Below are positions 12,856-23,560 of a stretch of DNA of 64,000 nt, one piece after another. Made by a program: the position numbers and the translations under genes. Each line of letters begins with the position of its first letter. Within the stretch, counting starts at the first letter, position 1. Source of the stretch: Moringa oleifera (lineage: Eukaryota > Streptophyta > Magnoliopsida > Brassicales > Moringaceae); the NCBI GenBank assembly GCA_021397835.1, contig JAJFZO010000396.1, positions 2,232,001-2,296,000 of the forward strand. Reading direction: 5' to 3'. The notes below the pieces were generated by a model, which did not search any database, had not been told where the DNA came from, and worked only from the letters and a program-made list of their open reading frames with translations.

Positions 12856-14040
12856 ATCAGCTAAATTTTAATTTTGTAGGCCCCTTGTATCTACATGTGC
12901 CCCAAGTGGTCATTGCAGATGGCAACTTTGATTACCTTTGTCATCCTTCAATTAATACTCCTAAAATTGCATATTATTAACCATAGGATCTTCATTACTA
13001 TAGTTACAGCCTGGTCCCTAATCATCTTTATCCCTCAAAAAACAATAAGAAGCCCCAGCAAAATAGAGTAATTACAATTATATCTCTGTATGTTGCTAGG
13101 TATCTTAATTTCTGCTTTATACTTTTTATTGTAGTAATTTGCATCTTACATATTAAATCTCAATTAATTTATGCTTTTCTTAAGTCTTCTGTCTATTATA
13201 ACAAAATATACTGTTAAGAATTTATTCAATTTTGGTTTCTTTTTATAAGTTATGGTTGTTTTAATTTTTCTTGATTGTGATCTCTGATTGATTAAAATGA
13301 CTGGAAAAATGTAACATTTTTGAAAAAACAAAAAAGTTAAAAGTAAAAACATGGCTGAAAGTTTAAAAGACTCAATGGAATATTCATTATAGTTTATGCT
13401 AAAATTGCTTCCATGGAAAGAAAAAAGAAAAAAACGGTAATGCTTTGACAGAGAATTTGAATTAAGGGAAAAAAAAATCATTGAACTGCGCTGGTTGCCT
13501 TTTGAGACTTTCAACGGTAACACAAAAGGCAAAAGATTCAGGAACATTTGCTTCAAACCCAAAGGAACATATCAATTCCTCTCCTCCTGCCTCTACGAGA
13601 AAAGGAAGAAACAAAAACTGCTATTTGGAGAAAAACAAGAGAATCCATCTGGTACACTAAGTAATGTTGATGACTGCTATTCATCAGTTCCCATGTATCA
13701 CATTTTAGTAGTAGAGATTTCAGAGGCAAGAGATTCATAACAGGAACCCCTCAGTTAATACTTTTAGATGCAGTCTACCTGCATATTGCAGATATGTTCT
13801 GACCAACCATTTTGCCTCTGGACCCCATCTATGAAGAGTGTCTATTGTTGCTTTTTCTTGTTTATAGACTGCTCTGCAATATACCTATCATATGCAAAAT
13901 TAGGAAGAGTCAGGCCTCTTTCAATGAAGATTTCCGTGTGGCAGCCAGAGTTATCAATATCAAGTTATGTTCATTATGCATGAATATTTGCAGAAGAAAA
14001 CTATAAATATCCAGTATTTGGAAAGAAGGGAATAAAGAAA
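12856..14040. other. convergent intergenic region
   Basis: Separates the 3' ends of the Rossmann gene (+) and the SMN-like gene (-), so it should contain both 3' untranslated regions. Open frames here (for example 13164-13562 minus) have no recognisable motif, and the one at 13495-13740 is not conserved as a frame in the duplicate at 58451-58740. Confidence 0.5.
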
Positions 14041-15190
14041 TTACTTGGTAGTGTAGCAGCCTATGGAATACCAAGCATTTAGAAGCGCAGCTAGATCTGT
14101 TTCAGAGCCACTGCTTGGATACGTTTCCTCCTTATTGTCTTCCCTCTCAACGTTTTCTGTATTCCATGGAAGCATAACAATTAAGACAGAACAACACTAT
14201 AGTAGACGCATCCCTCATGTAGTCAGAAAGTATATCAAGAAATATGAAAACCCAATGAATTAGAGCTATTCAAAGCTGGTGCAGTATAAATATTAATATA
14301 CTATACTACTTAAAAGAGAAACGCTTACCTTCATTGGCATTCAGATTAGTAGGAGTTTCCATCTTGATAGAAGACAGCGCTCTTTCTGCTGCTCCCATGG
14401 CTGTTTTGACAACGTCACCATCCAGAGAAGGTGGCTCTGCAGCACCATTAGTAGCATTCCAAGTGTTACCGCCACATGTCACACCTGAGGAACAAGCAGG
14501 ATGCAATGCCCAAGGGGGGCAACATGAAAGGCAAACATTAGGATGAGAGGCCTGGCTTGATGCAACTGGATTCTGTTGAGAAGCATAGTTCATGAGCCCT
14601 TGTGTAGCAGCATAAGAACTTTCACCAGGAGGATGGTAATTCGAGTAAGCAGATTGATAAGCAACATAAGCAGTTTCACCAGGAAAATGGTCATCCAAGT
14701 AACCAGATTGATAGAGATGCCGAAGAATCCTTTGCCTCCTCTCCTCAATATCAAAATACTCAATAACCGATGGATTAATATAGTGCCCTGGACGTTGTGT
14801 ATATGAATGGCCTCTTGGTGCGTCTTGCATATCATTCATGGGTACACTATTCAGAGAATCTATGTTGGATTCAGGTGCATGTATATTAGTTTCAGCATTT
14901 GAGGCGAGATTATCATTCTCTTCTGCATCTCCAGGTCTTCTTAATGGAAAAGACAAAAGAAATTATTTAAATCTTAGAACACATACTTCTATGACAACAT
15001 TGTACTCACCAGAGAAACATAAAGAAAAGAGAAATGGATATTGAGATAAGAAAGGTGATTCAACCAAGTTATATGCTTACCTTATAGCAGCATTGCTCTC
15101 ACTGGTATTAACATAGCCGTTTTCCCGAATGTTGCCCATGATATTTCTTCCTCCGGGGGAGATATTCTCATCTCTCTGGCTATGCATTTT
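14041..15190 (-). CDS. SMN: Survival-of-motor-neuron (SMN)-like protein, exons 2-4
   Basis: Exons on the minus strand are 15081-15190, 14329-14939 and 14041-14156, with GT donors (GTAAGC twice) and AG acceptors, all joining in frame. With exon 1 at 31637-31711 they give 912 nt, 303 residues plus TAA. Exon 2 starts KMHSQRDEN. Exon 3 carries a Cys-rich stretch (CCPPWALHPACSSGVTC) and KTAMGAAERALSSIKM. Exon 4 carries ETDLAALLNAWYSIGCYTTK, which I read as a shortened YG-box, the self-association motif of SMN. SMN is the core of the complex that loads Sm proteins onto spliceosomal snRNAs. There is no obvious Tudor domain, as in plant and yeast relatives. The paralogue at 59349-62246 has a more conserved end (AWYSAGFYTAK), so this copy may be drifting. 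Confidence 0.7.
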
Positions 15191-16830
15191 CTGCACAACA
15201 GAAGTAAGAGGCAAGCCCATTTTTCAGAACGCTTTAACCTGATTTTACTGCAAAGTGATTAAATCAGAATTGAGGATACATTCACATAAAAAGCACTAAA
15301 AATAAAGTTTGAGCTTGATATATTCGCTTTCTTTTTTTCCTGTTGTGGTCACACATTTTTTTTTTCCTTTCATGCTGGTACTCCATTTTATGTGCTTGTT
15401 TTAGAAATGACACAAGAACAAAAATTCAAAGAAACTGTTGTAAAATCAGAATTGAATGAGGGATTTTTTTTTTTTTTTTGTTGCTCCACAAGCTAATGTG
15501 GATGTGGAGCAAGACCCCTCAAGAAATCTGAAAAATGTAGACTGAATCCCCTAGAAGACCAAGAAGCAGGATTGATGCTCGGCTTTTCTCCAGAAAACAG
15601 AGCTTCATCTTCTCCACTGGCTCAACAAGTTTTCTGGCAAGAAGTTTATTGTGGTTTGGCCATCTGCCTACATCCACAATGGGATCCTTTCCTGCTGTAC
15701 TCTTATTAAATTCTTCACAGTTACACACACCAAAGAAAAGACACTTTCTATGGCAGTATTCCTATCTTTCTGATGGTTTACAAGAACAAGAAAATGATTC
15801 TTGGTTGTTGGAAAAATCTTATTTTGAATGGAAAGATGTCTTTTCATTTTGAATAGAAAGGTATGCGTACAATTAAGATGCATATTTTCTCTTTGGATGC
15901 ATCCTTTTCAAAAATAACACTCCTTAAAAGGCACTTTTGACACCCGCAAAAAACTTCTCCATCATCATTTCAATCATCCAAAACATTTCATTCACGTTTT
16001 CTTCCTTCATGCAAAACAAGAATTTGTTATTTTCTTTTCCCGAGAAAGTAACATTAATTAACCAGAATCACCTCAAGACTCAGCAATATTCTGCTCCCTT
16101 TCTTGAAGTTTCTCTTCTCTTTCTTTTCTGGAAAATCTCCTCTCCACGATAGCTTTCACTGCATCTCATAAAAAAATGCAGCTAACTACGCCATTTATAT
16201 GCATTATGTTAGCTGAGGCAGTTGCTGATTTGGAGCCTTAAATCCACATGTCACTTAACTGTGCATGCATTAATCCTAATCAGCTTCTAAGGGCAAATTT
16301 CCTTCAAGAACCTTAGCCAATTAAATAATTTTAGCTGTACTTACGTGATTAAAGAATGCACTTCTTGCACAGAAATAAATTTCTTTTTCCTTTGTTGGCT
16401 TAAGCTCGATGGAAACTCGGACTACTCCTGGTCTAGTCTCATCCAATCCTACCGAAATTTATCCTTAGCAAAAGAAACCCAACTATCACCTCACACCCTG
16501 GCCAAAAAAGAAGAAAAACAGAAGCAGACAAACCAGAGAATGAAGAAAAGAAAATTTGTTTTCTAGTGTTCAAACCACTAATATATTAGGTCTTAATTGT
16601 AGGCTGTTACCATGAGCAACAGCAGTTGCAGATAGTTCTACAAGCTTGCTTGTGCCCTTGTACTTAATCCCTCATTTAGTTTTCCTACATCTAACTTGTC
16701 ACTAGGTATTCATTTCCTTGTCACTTCCATTATCGTGTCGGCCATGAATTTGCAAGGAGCTCCAATGAATCAAGTAAAGGTCTACCTTGAGCTTGATTCA
16801 ATTTGGGTTCACTGCAACGCTGAACCTCCA
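15191..16830 (-). other. SMN intron 1, 3' part
   Basis: Native intron sequence between exon 2 and the copia LTR, conserved in the right duplicate (62247 to about 63985). The acceptor is TTGTGCAG before AAAATGCAT. The pyrimidine-rich block CCTCTTAC lies about 14 bases upstream of it in both copies and may be a branch site. A minus-strand open frame at 15519-15728 is partly conserved in the duplicate and may be an unused exon. Its nature is unknown. Confidence 0.6.
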
Positions 16831-17140
16831 TAGAAAATGAAGATTTTTGTATTTCTGAATGAACAGTGATGGCTCAGACCATGTGGTCAAAGACCTTACA
16901 TTTGTATTTATAGCTAGGTCTAGTATTACATTAATTTTAGCTTATTTACAAACTTTATTAAACTGCTACGTTTAAGTATCAGTTTTGTCTTTTGGACCTC
17001 GTTGTCAAATGGGTTTGGACCTTTTGAGTGAGTCTTGCTTTGTCATGATGGGCTTGGTCTTTATTCATGGTGTTGATGGAGAGACTTGGGCCTTGCTTGG
17101 TTTAATGGGTTTGACCCATTGTTGTGAGTCTCTCTTAATG
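16831..17140 (-). repeat. Ty1/copia LTR (3' LTR of the minus-oriented element)
   Basis: Matches 31101-31420 along its length. Shared landmarks are GAAGATTTTTG near the left edge, CATTAATTTTAGCTTAT in the middle, and GGATTTGACCCATTGTT or GGGTTTGACCCATTGTTG near the right edge. On the minus strand the purine-rich AAGAGAGGA just before it is a suitable polypurine tract. The two LTRs clearly differ, so the insertion is not recent. Confidence 0.85.
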
Positions 17141-17788
17141 TCCTCTCTTAAACAAATAGGACAAACTTCAAGTCGGAGTTTGGTGCAAAAGGGACGGAAT
17201 CATGAAACTCAATGACTTGGTGAGGCTATCAGCGAGTTGCTTTGAAAATGGTTGTTAATTTAATCTCTATCAAAATAAAGATTGATTTCAATATGTTTCG
17301 CTTAAGAATAAAATATGGGGTTTGCAGCGAGAGCGGCAACCCTTTGATTGTCAAACCATAAATTGTTCGACCATTTAGGAGAAGTCTTGTTTCCTAAAAG
17401 AGGCAGTTGATGTGGAGAGTTTTGATGGTTGCCTGTGCTAAGGCCATGTATTTCGATTTAGTGCTTGATTGGGTGACTACAAACTATTTCTTCGAGCTCC
17501 ATGAGATAAGGTTGTCAATTAGGTAGATACAGGGGCCACTGATTGAGTGGTGATCATTTGGGCAAGAGGCCTAATCAGCATTGAAGAATGCAAGAAGTTG
17601 AAATTGCTTTGTGGCTTGGAAGAGAATGCCATAGTGAGCAGTACCTTTGAGGTACCAAAGGAGACTTTTACTAGCTAGTTAGTGATCAGAGGTTAGGGCA
17701 TGAAGAAATTGATAAAGTTTATTAACGATGAAGGAAATATCTGGTCGGATGAGTGTGAGATATTGAAGTGATTTAGTCAGTTGGGGTG
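17141..17788 (-). pseudogene. copia reverse transcriptase end and RNase H, decayed
   Basis: Minus-strand translation gives SLQYLTLIRPDISFI just inside 17788 (family form ALQYLTxTRPDISF). It then gives decayed RNase H blocks, including NLWFDNQRVAALAANPIF and AKHIEINLYFDRD near 17270-17370. Stops and frameshifts are frequent. The RT reading continues on the far side of the nested elements at 27963, which shows that the chromovirus inserted into copia pol. Confidence 0.8.
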
Positions 17789-18166
17789 TGGGAAGAGAGA
17801 GTGATAAAACTTCACTTGGACCAAAAGGAGGCACTCAATCAGCAAAAAAGCAAGAGCAAGCTCACAATATGGGAAGACCCAAACATGCCAAGAAAAAGCT
17901 AGTATGGGTAGTTGATTATATTTGTTAAGGATTGTTAGAGAAGTCATGTCATAGGTTTTTAAATGTAACAAATTACTATTACATAATTCCTTCCAGAACC
18001 ATGCACGTTAAAAATAGTATAAATGGTTTGTTGGATGCTTGAGACCATTATGGAAGAAATTAAGAAATTTCCTTCTCCATAATTTTTTTCTTGTTTCTTC
18101 CTTCCTTCTTTCTACAATCTAGAGCTGACACTCACTCAAAGAGTGTCTTTCACATTTTTTGACATG
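17789..18166 (+). repeat. chromovirus B 5' LTR, main part
   Basis: Forward LTR matching 27592-27962: shared ACTTCA(C/T)TT(G/A)GA, the AGAGCAAGCTCACA block, and (A/G)GAAAGACCCAAACATGCC. Its last 20 bases (TGGTCTCTTAAACCCTAAGG) are found at 23541-23560, beyond the inverted element A. Confidence 0.75.
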
Positions 18167-18563
18167 CCTTTACGTTTAAGAAACCATGAGATCATGAGAT
18201 GGCACTCTTCGAGCGATGTCAGCTCCAGATTGTAGAAGATAGGAAGGAAGGAAAGTAGAAATAAAAAAAAATGATGAGAAGAAAACTTCTGATTCATTCC
18301 ATACCCTTATCAAGCTCATCCAATAAACTATTTATACTATTCATAATGTGCATAATTCTAGAAAAAACCATGCAATCGTAATTTGTTATACATAAAACCT
18401 ATTATATAACTTCTTAATAACCATTAACAAATTAACAAATATAGTCAATTACCCATGCTGATTTTTTCTTGGCACACTTGGGTCTTCCTTTACTTTGAGC
18501 ATGCTTTTGCTCTTCTGCGATTGAGTGCCACCTTCCGGTCTAAGTGAAGTTGTATTATTCCTA
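18167..18563 (-). repeat. chromovirus A LTR (left, 3' LTR of the minus element)
   Basis: Inverted relative to 17789-18166. Together they form a large palindrome in which GAGTGTCAGCTCC-type and GGAAGGAAGGAA blocks mirror each other around about 18166. It matches 23137-23540 in the same orientation. Confidence 0.75.
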
Positions 18564-21500
18564 TTGGCTTAAGAAATCACCTTGTCCTTAAAGTGAAAGT
18601 TAGGATACTTGTGGCAAAAGTCGTGGAGTGGCTCCCATGTTGCATTTTTCAAGGAGATGTCATTCCACTGAACTAAGACTTACCGTTCAATGTTAACTTG
18701 TTTCAACACTTGCCAATAAGCACAAATAACAGTAGGAAAAGATAAGGATTTATCATGTTTTGAGTCATGTGGGAGTGGGTAAGTCCCAACATTGTTAACA
18801 CCACGAAATGACTTCAGCAAAGAAATGTGAAACACCGAATGTATCTTGGATTGAGAGGTAAATCCAACCAATATGCAACCGGTCCGATGCGTTCCAAAAT
18901 AGAGAAAGGACCATAATATCTCCTGGCAAGTTTTTGGGAAGAACAGTGTGTCACTAATAATTGCTAATAGGGCTATAAATGAACCAACACTTTATCACCA
19001 ATGGCAAATTCCAATTCTTATCAATGGTGATTGGCCTTTTGTCCCATTCGAAGTTGAGCTTGTCAAAGATTAGCTTTTAAAAGTGTGACAGAGCATCATG
19101 ATCTTGAAGAAGTTCATTAAGTGCTTGAATAGAAGTAGAAATCTTGGAATATGATGGGATAGTTAGTGGTAAACAGCTATAGAGTGCTTCAAAGGGTGTC
19201 ATTTAGATGCTGCTATGATAAGTGGAATTGTAACAAGCTCTACCCAACCCAAATAAGAAGACCATGCTGTAGGACGATCATGACTAAATGCTCGAAAATA
19301 CTGTTCAAGAGCTTAGTTGGCCACCTCTGACTGACCATTTGTCTAAGGGTGGTATGCCTTGCTATGTTTCAAAGTTGTGTCACTTAATTTAAATAATTTT
19401 CTTCAGAAGTTACTGAAAAATATGGGATCCTGATCAAAGATGATGGAACTTAGAAATCCATGGAGTTTAACGATCATATCTGCAAATAGCTCTGTAGCTT
19501 TGGTTGCTGTAAAATTAGTGGGTAAGGCTCCAAAGTGTGCAGACTTGGTGAGGCGATCGATGACCACCAAAATCACAGTGAACCCATGGGAAGAAGGTAA
19601 ACCTGTGATAAAATTCATTATGACTGCATCTTAGGGAAGTGATGGAATTGATAGTGGCTAGAGTAAACCTATAGGAGCTTGAGTGAAATGCTCGATCTGT
19701 TGACAAACCAAGCACCCAGTAATGAATTACTCCACGTCTCGTCGCATATGAGGCCAAAAGAAAAGCAAAAAGCCAGATCAAGGTACATTTAACTGCAAAA
19801 TGATTGACCCAAAGTGTAGCATGAAATTCCTGAAAAAAAAAGCATTTTTAAATCCGAATGAGGACTAATATAATAACATTGTTTGAAGAGTAAGAGATCA
19901 TCATTACGAGAATAAATAGAGGAAAGTTGCCTTACCAGCAAGTCCTTATGAAGAGCAGCCAAATCAGTTAATTGATTGTTTCTTTTCAAAGTGTAACAAA
20001 AAAAAATCTGAGACGGGTCTATTGGCCAAAAGAAAGATGGTAACAACATGCTGAGAAACAACTAAATCAAAGTCTTCAGACACAGAGGATAAAGCATTAA
20101 CAACACCATTAGCCTTATCAGGTTCATACTGAACATGAAAGTGATAACCTAACAATTTACGAAAACAAACTTGTTGACCTGGTATTTGAATAACCTACGA
20201 AAATAATTCTTTGATACTTTTGTGGTCTGTATGAATGATAAAGGATTGACCCAGTAGACGCTGTCACCACTTTTGAACAACTTTAGTGATAGCATGTAGT
20301 TTTTTGACGTAGGTAGAGGCTGCTTGTAGTTTGGGACCCAATTTGCGACTAAAATATTAAATAGGGTGACCATTCTACATGTGCATAGCCCCAATACTGA
20401 TAATGAAAGTATTGGTTTCAATAATGAAATCAAAATAAAAAATACGCAAACGAAGTATTGAAGCTGCCAACATTGCCTGTTTAAAAGCATCAAAAGCGAA
20501 CGAAGTCAAGGGTGACCAAATAAATCCATCCTTACATAACAAATTAATGAAGGTTTTGCAGTAAAAGTATAGTCTTGAATGAACTGTCGGTAATAGCTAG
20601 TAAGCCCCAAAAAACCATGTAACTGTTTTTGGGATGTTGGTACGAGCCAATTCACCATCGCGTTCAGCTTATGTAGATCAGTCGTCACTCTTTGTGGAGT
20701 GACAATATGCTCCAAATATTCAATATTTGTTTGATCGAAGATACACTTGAAGAGGTTAACAAAGAATTTGTTAAATAATAAGCATTCTAATACTTAAGCA
20801 AGGTGAGAAAAATGATCGATTTTAGTAGCACTATAAACTAGTATATCATCAAAGAAAACGAACACAAACTTACGTATATATGGAGCAAACAAATGGTTCA
20901 TAGTGGCTTGAAATGTAAAAAAAGCATTCGAAAGACTAAATGGCATCAAAAATTCAAAGTGGCCGTCATAAGTGCAAAATGCTATTTTATAAAGCCTTAA
21001 TCATTGACTCAAATTTGATGATAACCAGCTCGAAGATCCAATTTACTGAAAATTATAGCAGCCTTAAGCTCATCTAAGAATTCATCAATGGTAGGAATGC
21101 GAAATTCATCTTTTATAGTGATTGCATTTGAGGCTCGATAATTGACACAGAACCAATACGAGTCATTTTTCTTTTTAATAAGAGAAATTAGAGAAGAAAA
21201 TGAGCTTTGATTCGTTCTGATCATACCTTGATCATACATCTCTCAAATCAATTTCTCCATTTCAATTTCTTGAAAGTAAGGATAACAGTGAGGGCACACA
21301 TTAACAAGGGTGGAATTTGGTAATAAATGTGTCTTATGATCAAAGACATGATGGGGAGGGAAGCTTTGTGGTGGGAGAAATAAGGAGGCATGCTTATGTA
21401 ATAAGAAAGTAATAGCCTAGGGTAAGTTAAGTGAAAAATTTAGGGTAATGGTCTTTAAAGGAGTAGAATGACTTGGCTTTAGGAAGGTTATGCAACTTAA

Positions 21501-23136
21501 AGAAGCTGTGAACATCCTTACTAGTGATAAGAGCTTGTAATTGAGTGAAAGAGATTTGTCGAGGAGAAGAAAAGTGATCTTTTTTAAGGAAGATGGTGGA
21601 ACTATTCTCAACAAATTCCATAGTCAAAGTAGCATAATTATAAGAGACCTTATCCAGCAATTGTAACCATTGAATACCTAAAATCACATCCGGACCTTTT
21701 ATAGGTAAGACATATAAATCAACTAGAAACTCATGACCCTACATAGTTAAAGTCATTTGAGGACAAAAGAATTTATAAACAAGAAAATCATCGTTACTAA
21801 TATAAACCTGAAAAGGATTAGTGAATTGCACCAACAAACCCAACTGCTTGACTATCAGAGGCTTGATAAAATTTTATGTGCTGCCATTATCAATCAACAC
21901 CTGAAAATTACGGGAGCCAACCTGACCAAGTAGACATAGATAAGGCATCAAGGTTGAAAATATCATCCATTACCAAGGTCTCATCCTGTGCCTCATTTTT
22001 AGGCAATGAAAGTTCTTCCATGTCACCAACATCATCATTCGTACCTAATAATAAGAAAAACTTGTTGTGACAATGATGTGATGCACTTCATTTTTTATCG
22101 CAATTATAACATAAACCTTTGTCTCCTTTTTCATAGAGTTCAATCGGTGAGAGTTGACGGACGACTAGAGTAGGGGTGGGTAATAAAGGTCGCAAGGGGG
22201 ATGGTTTAACTGGTAAATAAGTTATGGTTAATAAAGGAAGTGAGATATAAGGCATGGAATAGGAAGATGGTGGAGTAGTAGATTTAAATGATGGAGGGAA
22301 GAGTGATTTGTATTTGGATGACCAATTAGACCATGAAGGATTATGTTTTAAGGATTCTGCCATACAACTTTATATGCACGAGCTAAGACAAAAATTTTCA
22401 TCAATGATGTAGGTCTCGATAATAAGAGCTCTTGACGAATAGGAGGTTTCAATCTAGTAATGAAGAAGAAAATCAATAATTGTTTAGAAATGCCCGGAAC
22501 CTTATTCATTAAATCCTCAAATTTTGATTGAAACTCTGCCACCAAGGAAGGTTGAGAAAGCTTAGAAAGATTACCTTGATGATTCTTATGCATGGAGGAG
22601 AAAGATTACCTTAATGATCCTCATACATGGAGTCCCCGAATATGAGCTTATAATTATACAAAAGCTCTTTCTAAGTAGTGAGTAAATGATTTGCCTTCAT
22701 CCATTGGTACCAGACTAAAGCATGGCCTTTTAAATGGGAGGCAACAATTCGTAGACAAAAAGAGTCTTTAGCCCCATGAAAATCAAAGAATTACGATTCG
22801 GAATGCCCATCCATTAGGGTTAATTTCATCAAACTTCAGAACTTTCATTTTCATAGAATGAAAAATAAAAGAGTAATTAGAGTTACCGAAATGGCCATCG
22901 GTTGCTTGTTGGAGTTGAGGCACTCTGGTTGAAGCTTTCGATGATGGATTCATAGATCTCAACAGTTGTGAACGTAGATATTTCAGACATGAATCTACTG
23001 TAGCAATATACTATTGCAAGGTTTTATGAACTGATAACGTTTGGCTATCTAATTGAGTTTGGAGAGCTTTAAAGGTAGCTAGGATTTTTGATTCAACCAT
23101 GAAAAGTTAAATCAATGAAAACATCAGTTGATATGT
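18564..23136 (-). pseudogene. gag-pol of chromovirus A, decayed
   Basis: Minus-strand domains in order: gag about 23100-22090 (LVAEFQSKFEDLMNKV, LLLSRPTSLM), ending in a partial zinc knuckle CYNCDKK at 22088-22110. The end of protease follows (MILGIQWLQLL, 21687-21655). Reverse transcriptase is 21260-20560, with YWFCVNYRASN, FSKLDLRAGYHQI, the catalytic FFDDILVYS near 20850 and GFLGLTSYYRQFI. RNase H lies about 20500-20100. The integrase core is about 19620-19300, with MNFITGLPSSHGFTVILVVI and DRLTKSAHF. A C-terminal chromodomain lies about 18680-18575, with ATWEPLHDFCHKYPNFHFKD. Several stops and frameshifts make it non-functional. The chromodomain marks it as a chromovirus. Confidence 0.85.
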
Positions 23137-23540
23137 CCTTAGGTTTAAAAAACCATAGAAAGTGAGATGGCACTCTTTAAGTGAGTGTCAGCTCCAAATT
23201 GTAGATGGAAGGAAGGAAGGAAGGAAGAAACAAAAAAAAAAAAAAATGATGGAGGAGGAAACTTCCTGATTCATTCTATACCTTTCTCAAGCTTATCCAA
23301 CAAACTATTTATACTATTCATACGTGTATGGTTTTGGAAAGAACCATGCAACCATAATTTGTTATATGTAAAACCTATTACGTAACTTCTTAACAACCAT
23401 TAACAAATTAATAAATATAGTCAACTATCCATGTTGACTTTTTCTTAGCATGCTTAGGTCTTCCCTTGCTTTGAGCTTGCTCTAACTTCTCTGCCGATTG
23501 AATGCCTCCTTCCAATCCAAGTAAGGTCATATCATTTTCG
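23137..23540 (-). repeat. chromovirus A LTR (right, 5' LTR of the minus element)
   Basis: Matches 18167-18563. On the minus strand it ends in AAACCTAAGG, followed by ACATATCAACTGATGTTTTC. That is the same LTR-internal junction as the AAACCCTAAGG|GTATATCAACTGG boundary of element B at 23560, so both elements share one primer-site design. Confidence 0.75.
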
Positions 23541-23560
23541 TGGTCTCTTAAACCCTAAGG

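Larger units (their letters stand above)
11972..16830. repeat. segmental duplication, left copy
   Basis: From exon 6 of the Rossmann gene to the copia insertion point this block matches 56507 to about 63985 in the same orientation. Matching stretches include 13247-13400 with 58021-58180, 13440-13900 with 58380-58930, the SMN exons, and 16590-16810 with 63730-63965. The left copy lacks about 290 bases present on the right before the SMN stop (58968-59250) and about 700 bases of SMN intron 3 and most of intron 2. Homology in the interrupted copy probably resumes at 31421. Confidence 0.85.
18167..23540 (-). mobile_element. Ty3/gypsy chromovirus A, inverted inside LTR of element B
   Basis: LTRs lie at 18167-18563 and 23137-23540 and the internal region is 18564-23136, all on the minus strand. 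It is closely related to element B but opposite in orientation, and it sits about 20 bases from the 3' end of B's 5' LTR. The coding region is nearly full length but interrupted by stops. Confidence 0.75.

Noticed and set aside
13164..13562. Minus-strand frame of 132 codons in the convergent intergenic region
   Set aside because: Low-complexity Phe/Leu/Lys composition, no motif, and the duplicate region at 58000-58500 has stops and deletions in the corresponding frame.
14334..14806. Plus-strand frames opposite SMN exon 3
   Set aside because: Shadow frames. The minus-strand reading is flanked by matching splice sites and is conserved in the duplicate, the plus-strand frames are not.
15081..15190. 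Treating exon 2 (starting at its internal ATG) as the first SMN exon
   Set aside because: It is preceded by a conserved acceptor in both copies, and the missing N-terminal motif was found in frame at 31637-31711.
16345..16566. Plus-strand frame resembling a copia gag start (KLDGNSDYSWSSLI)
   Set aside because: It lies in SMN intron 1, the frame is broken in the duplicate, and no other retrotransposon parts are adjacent. The similarity is short and could be chance.
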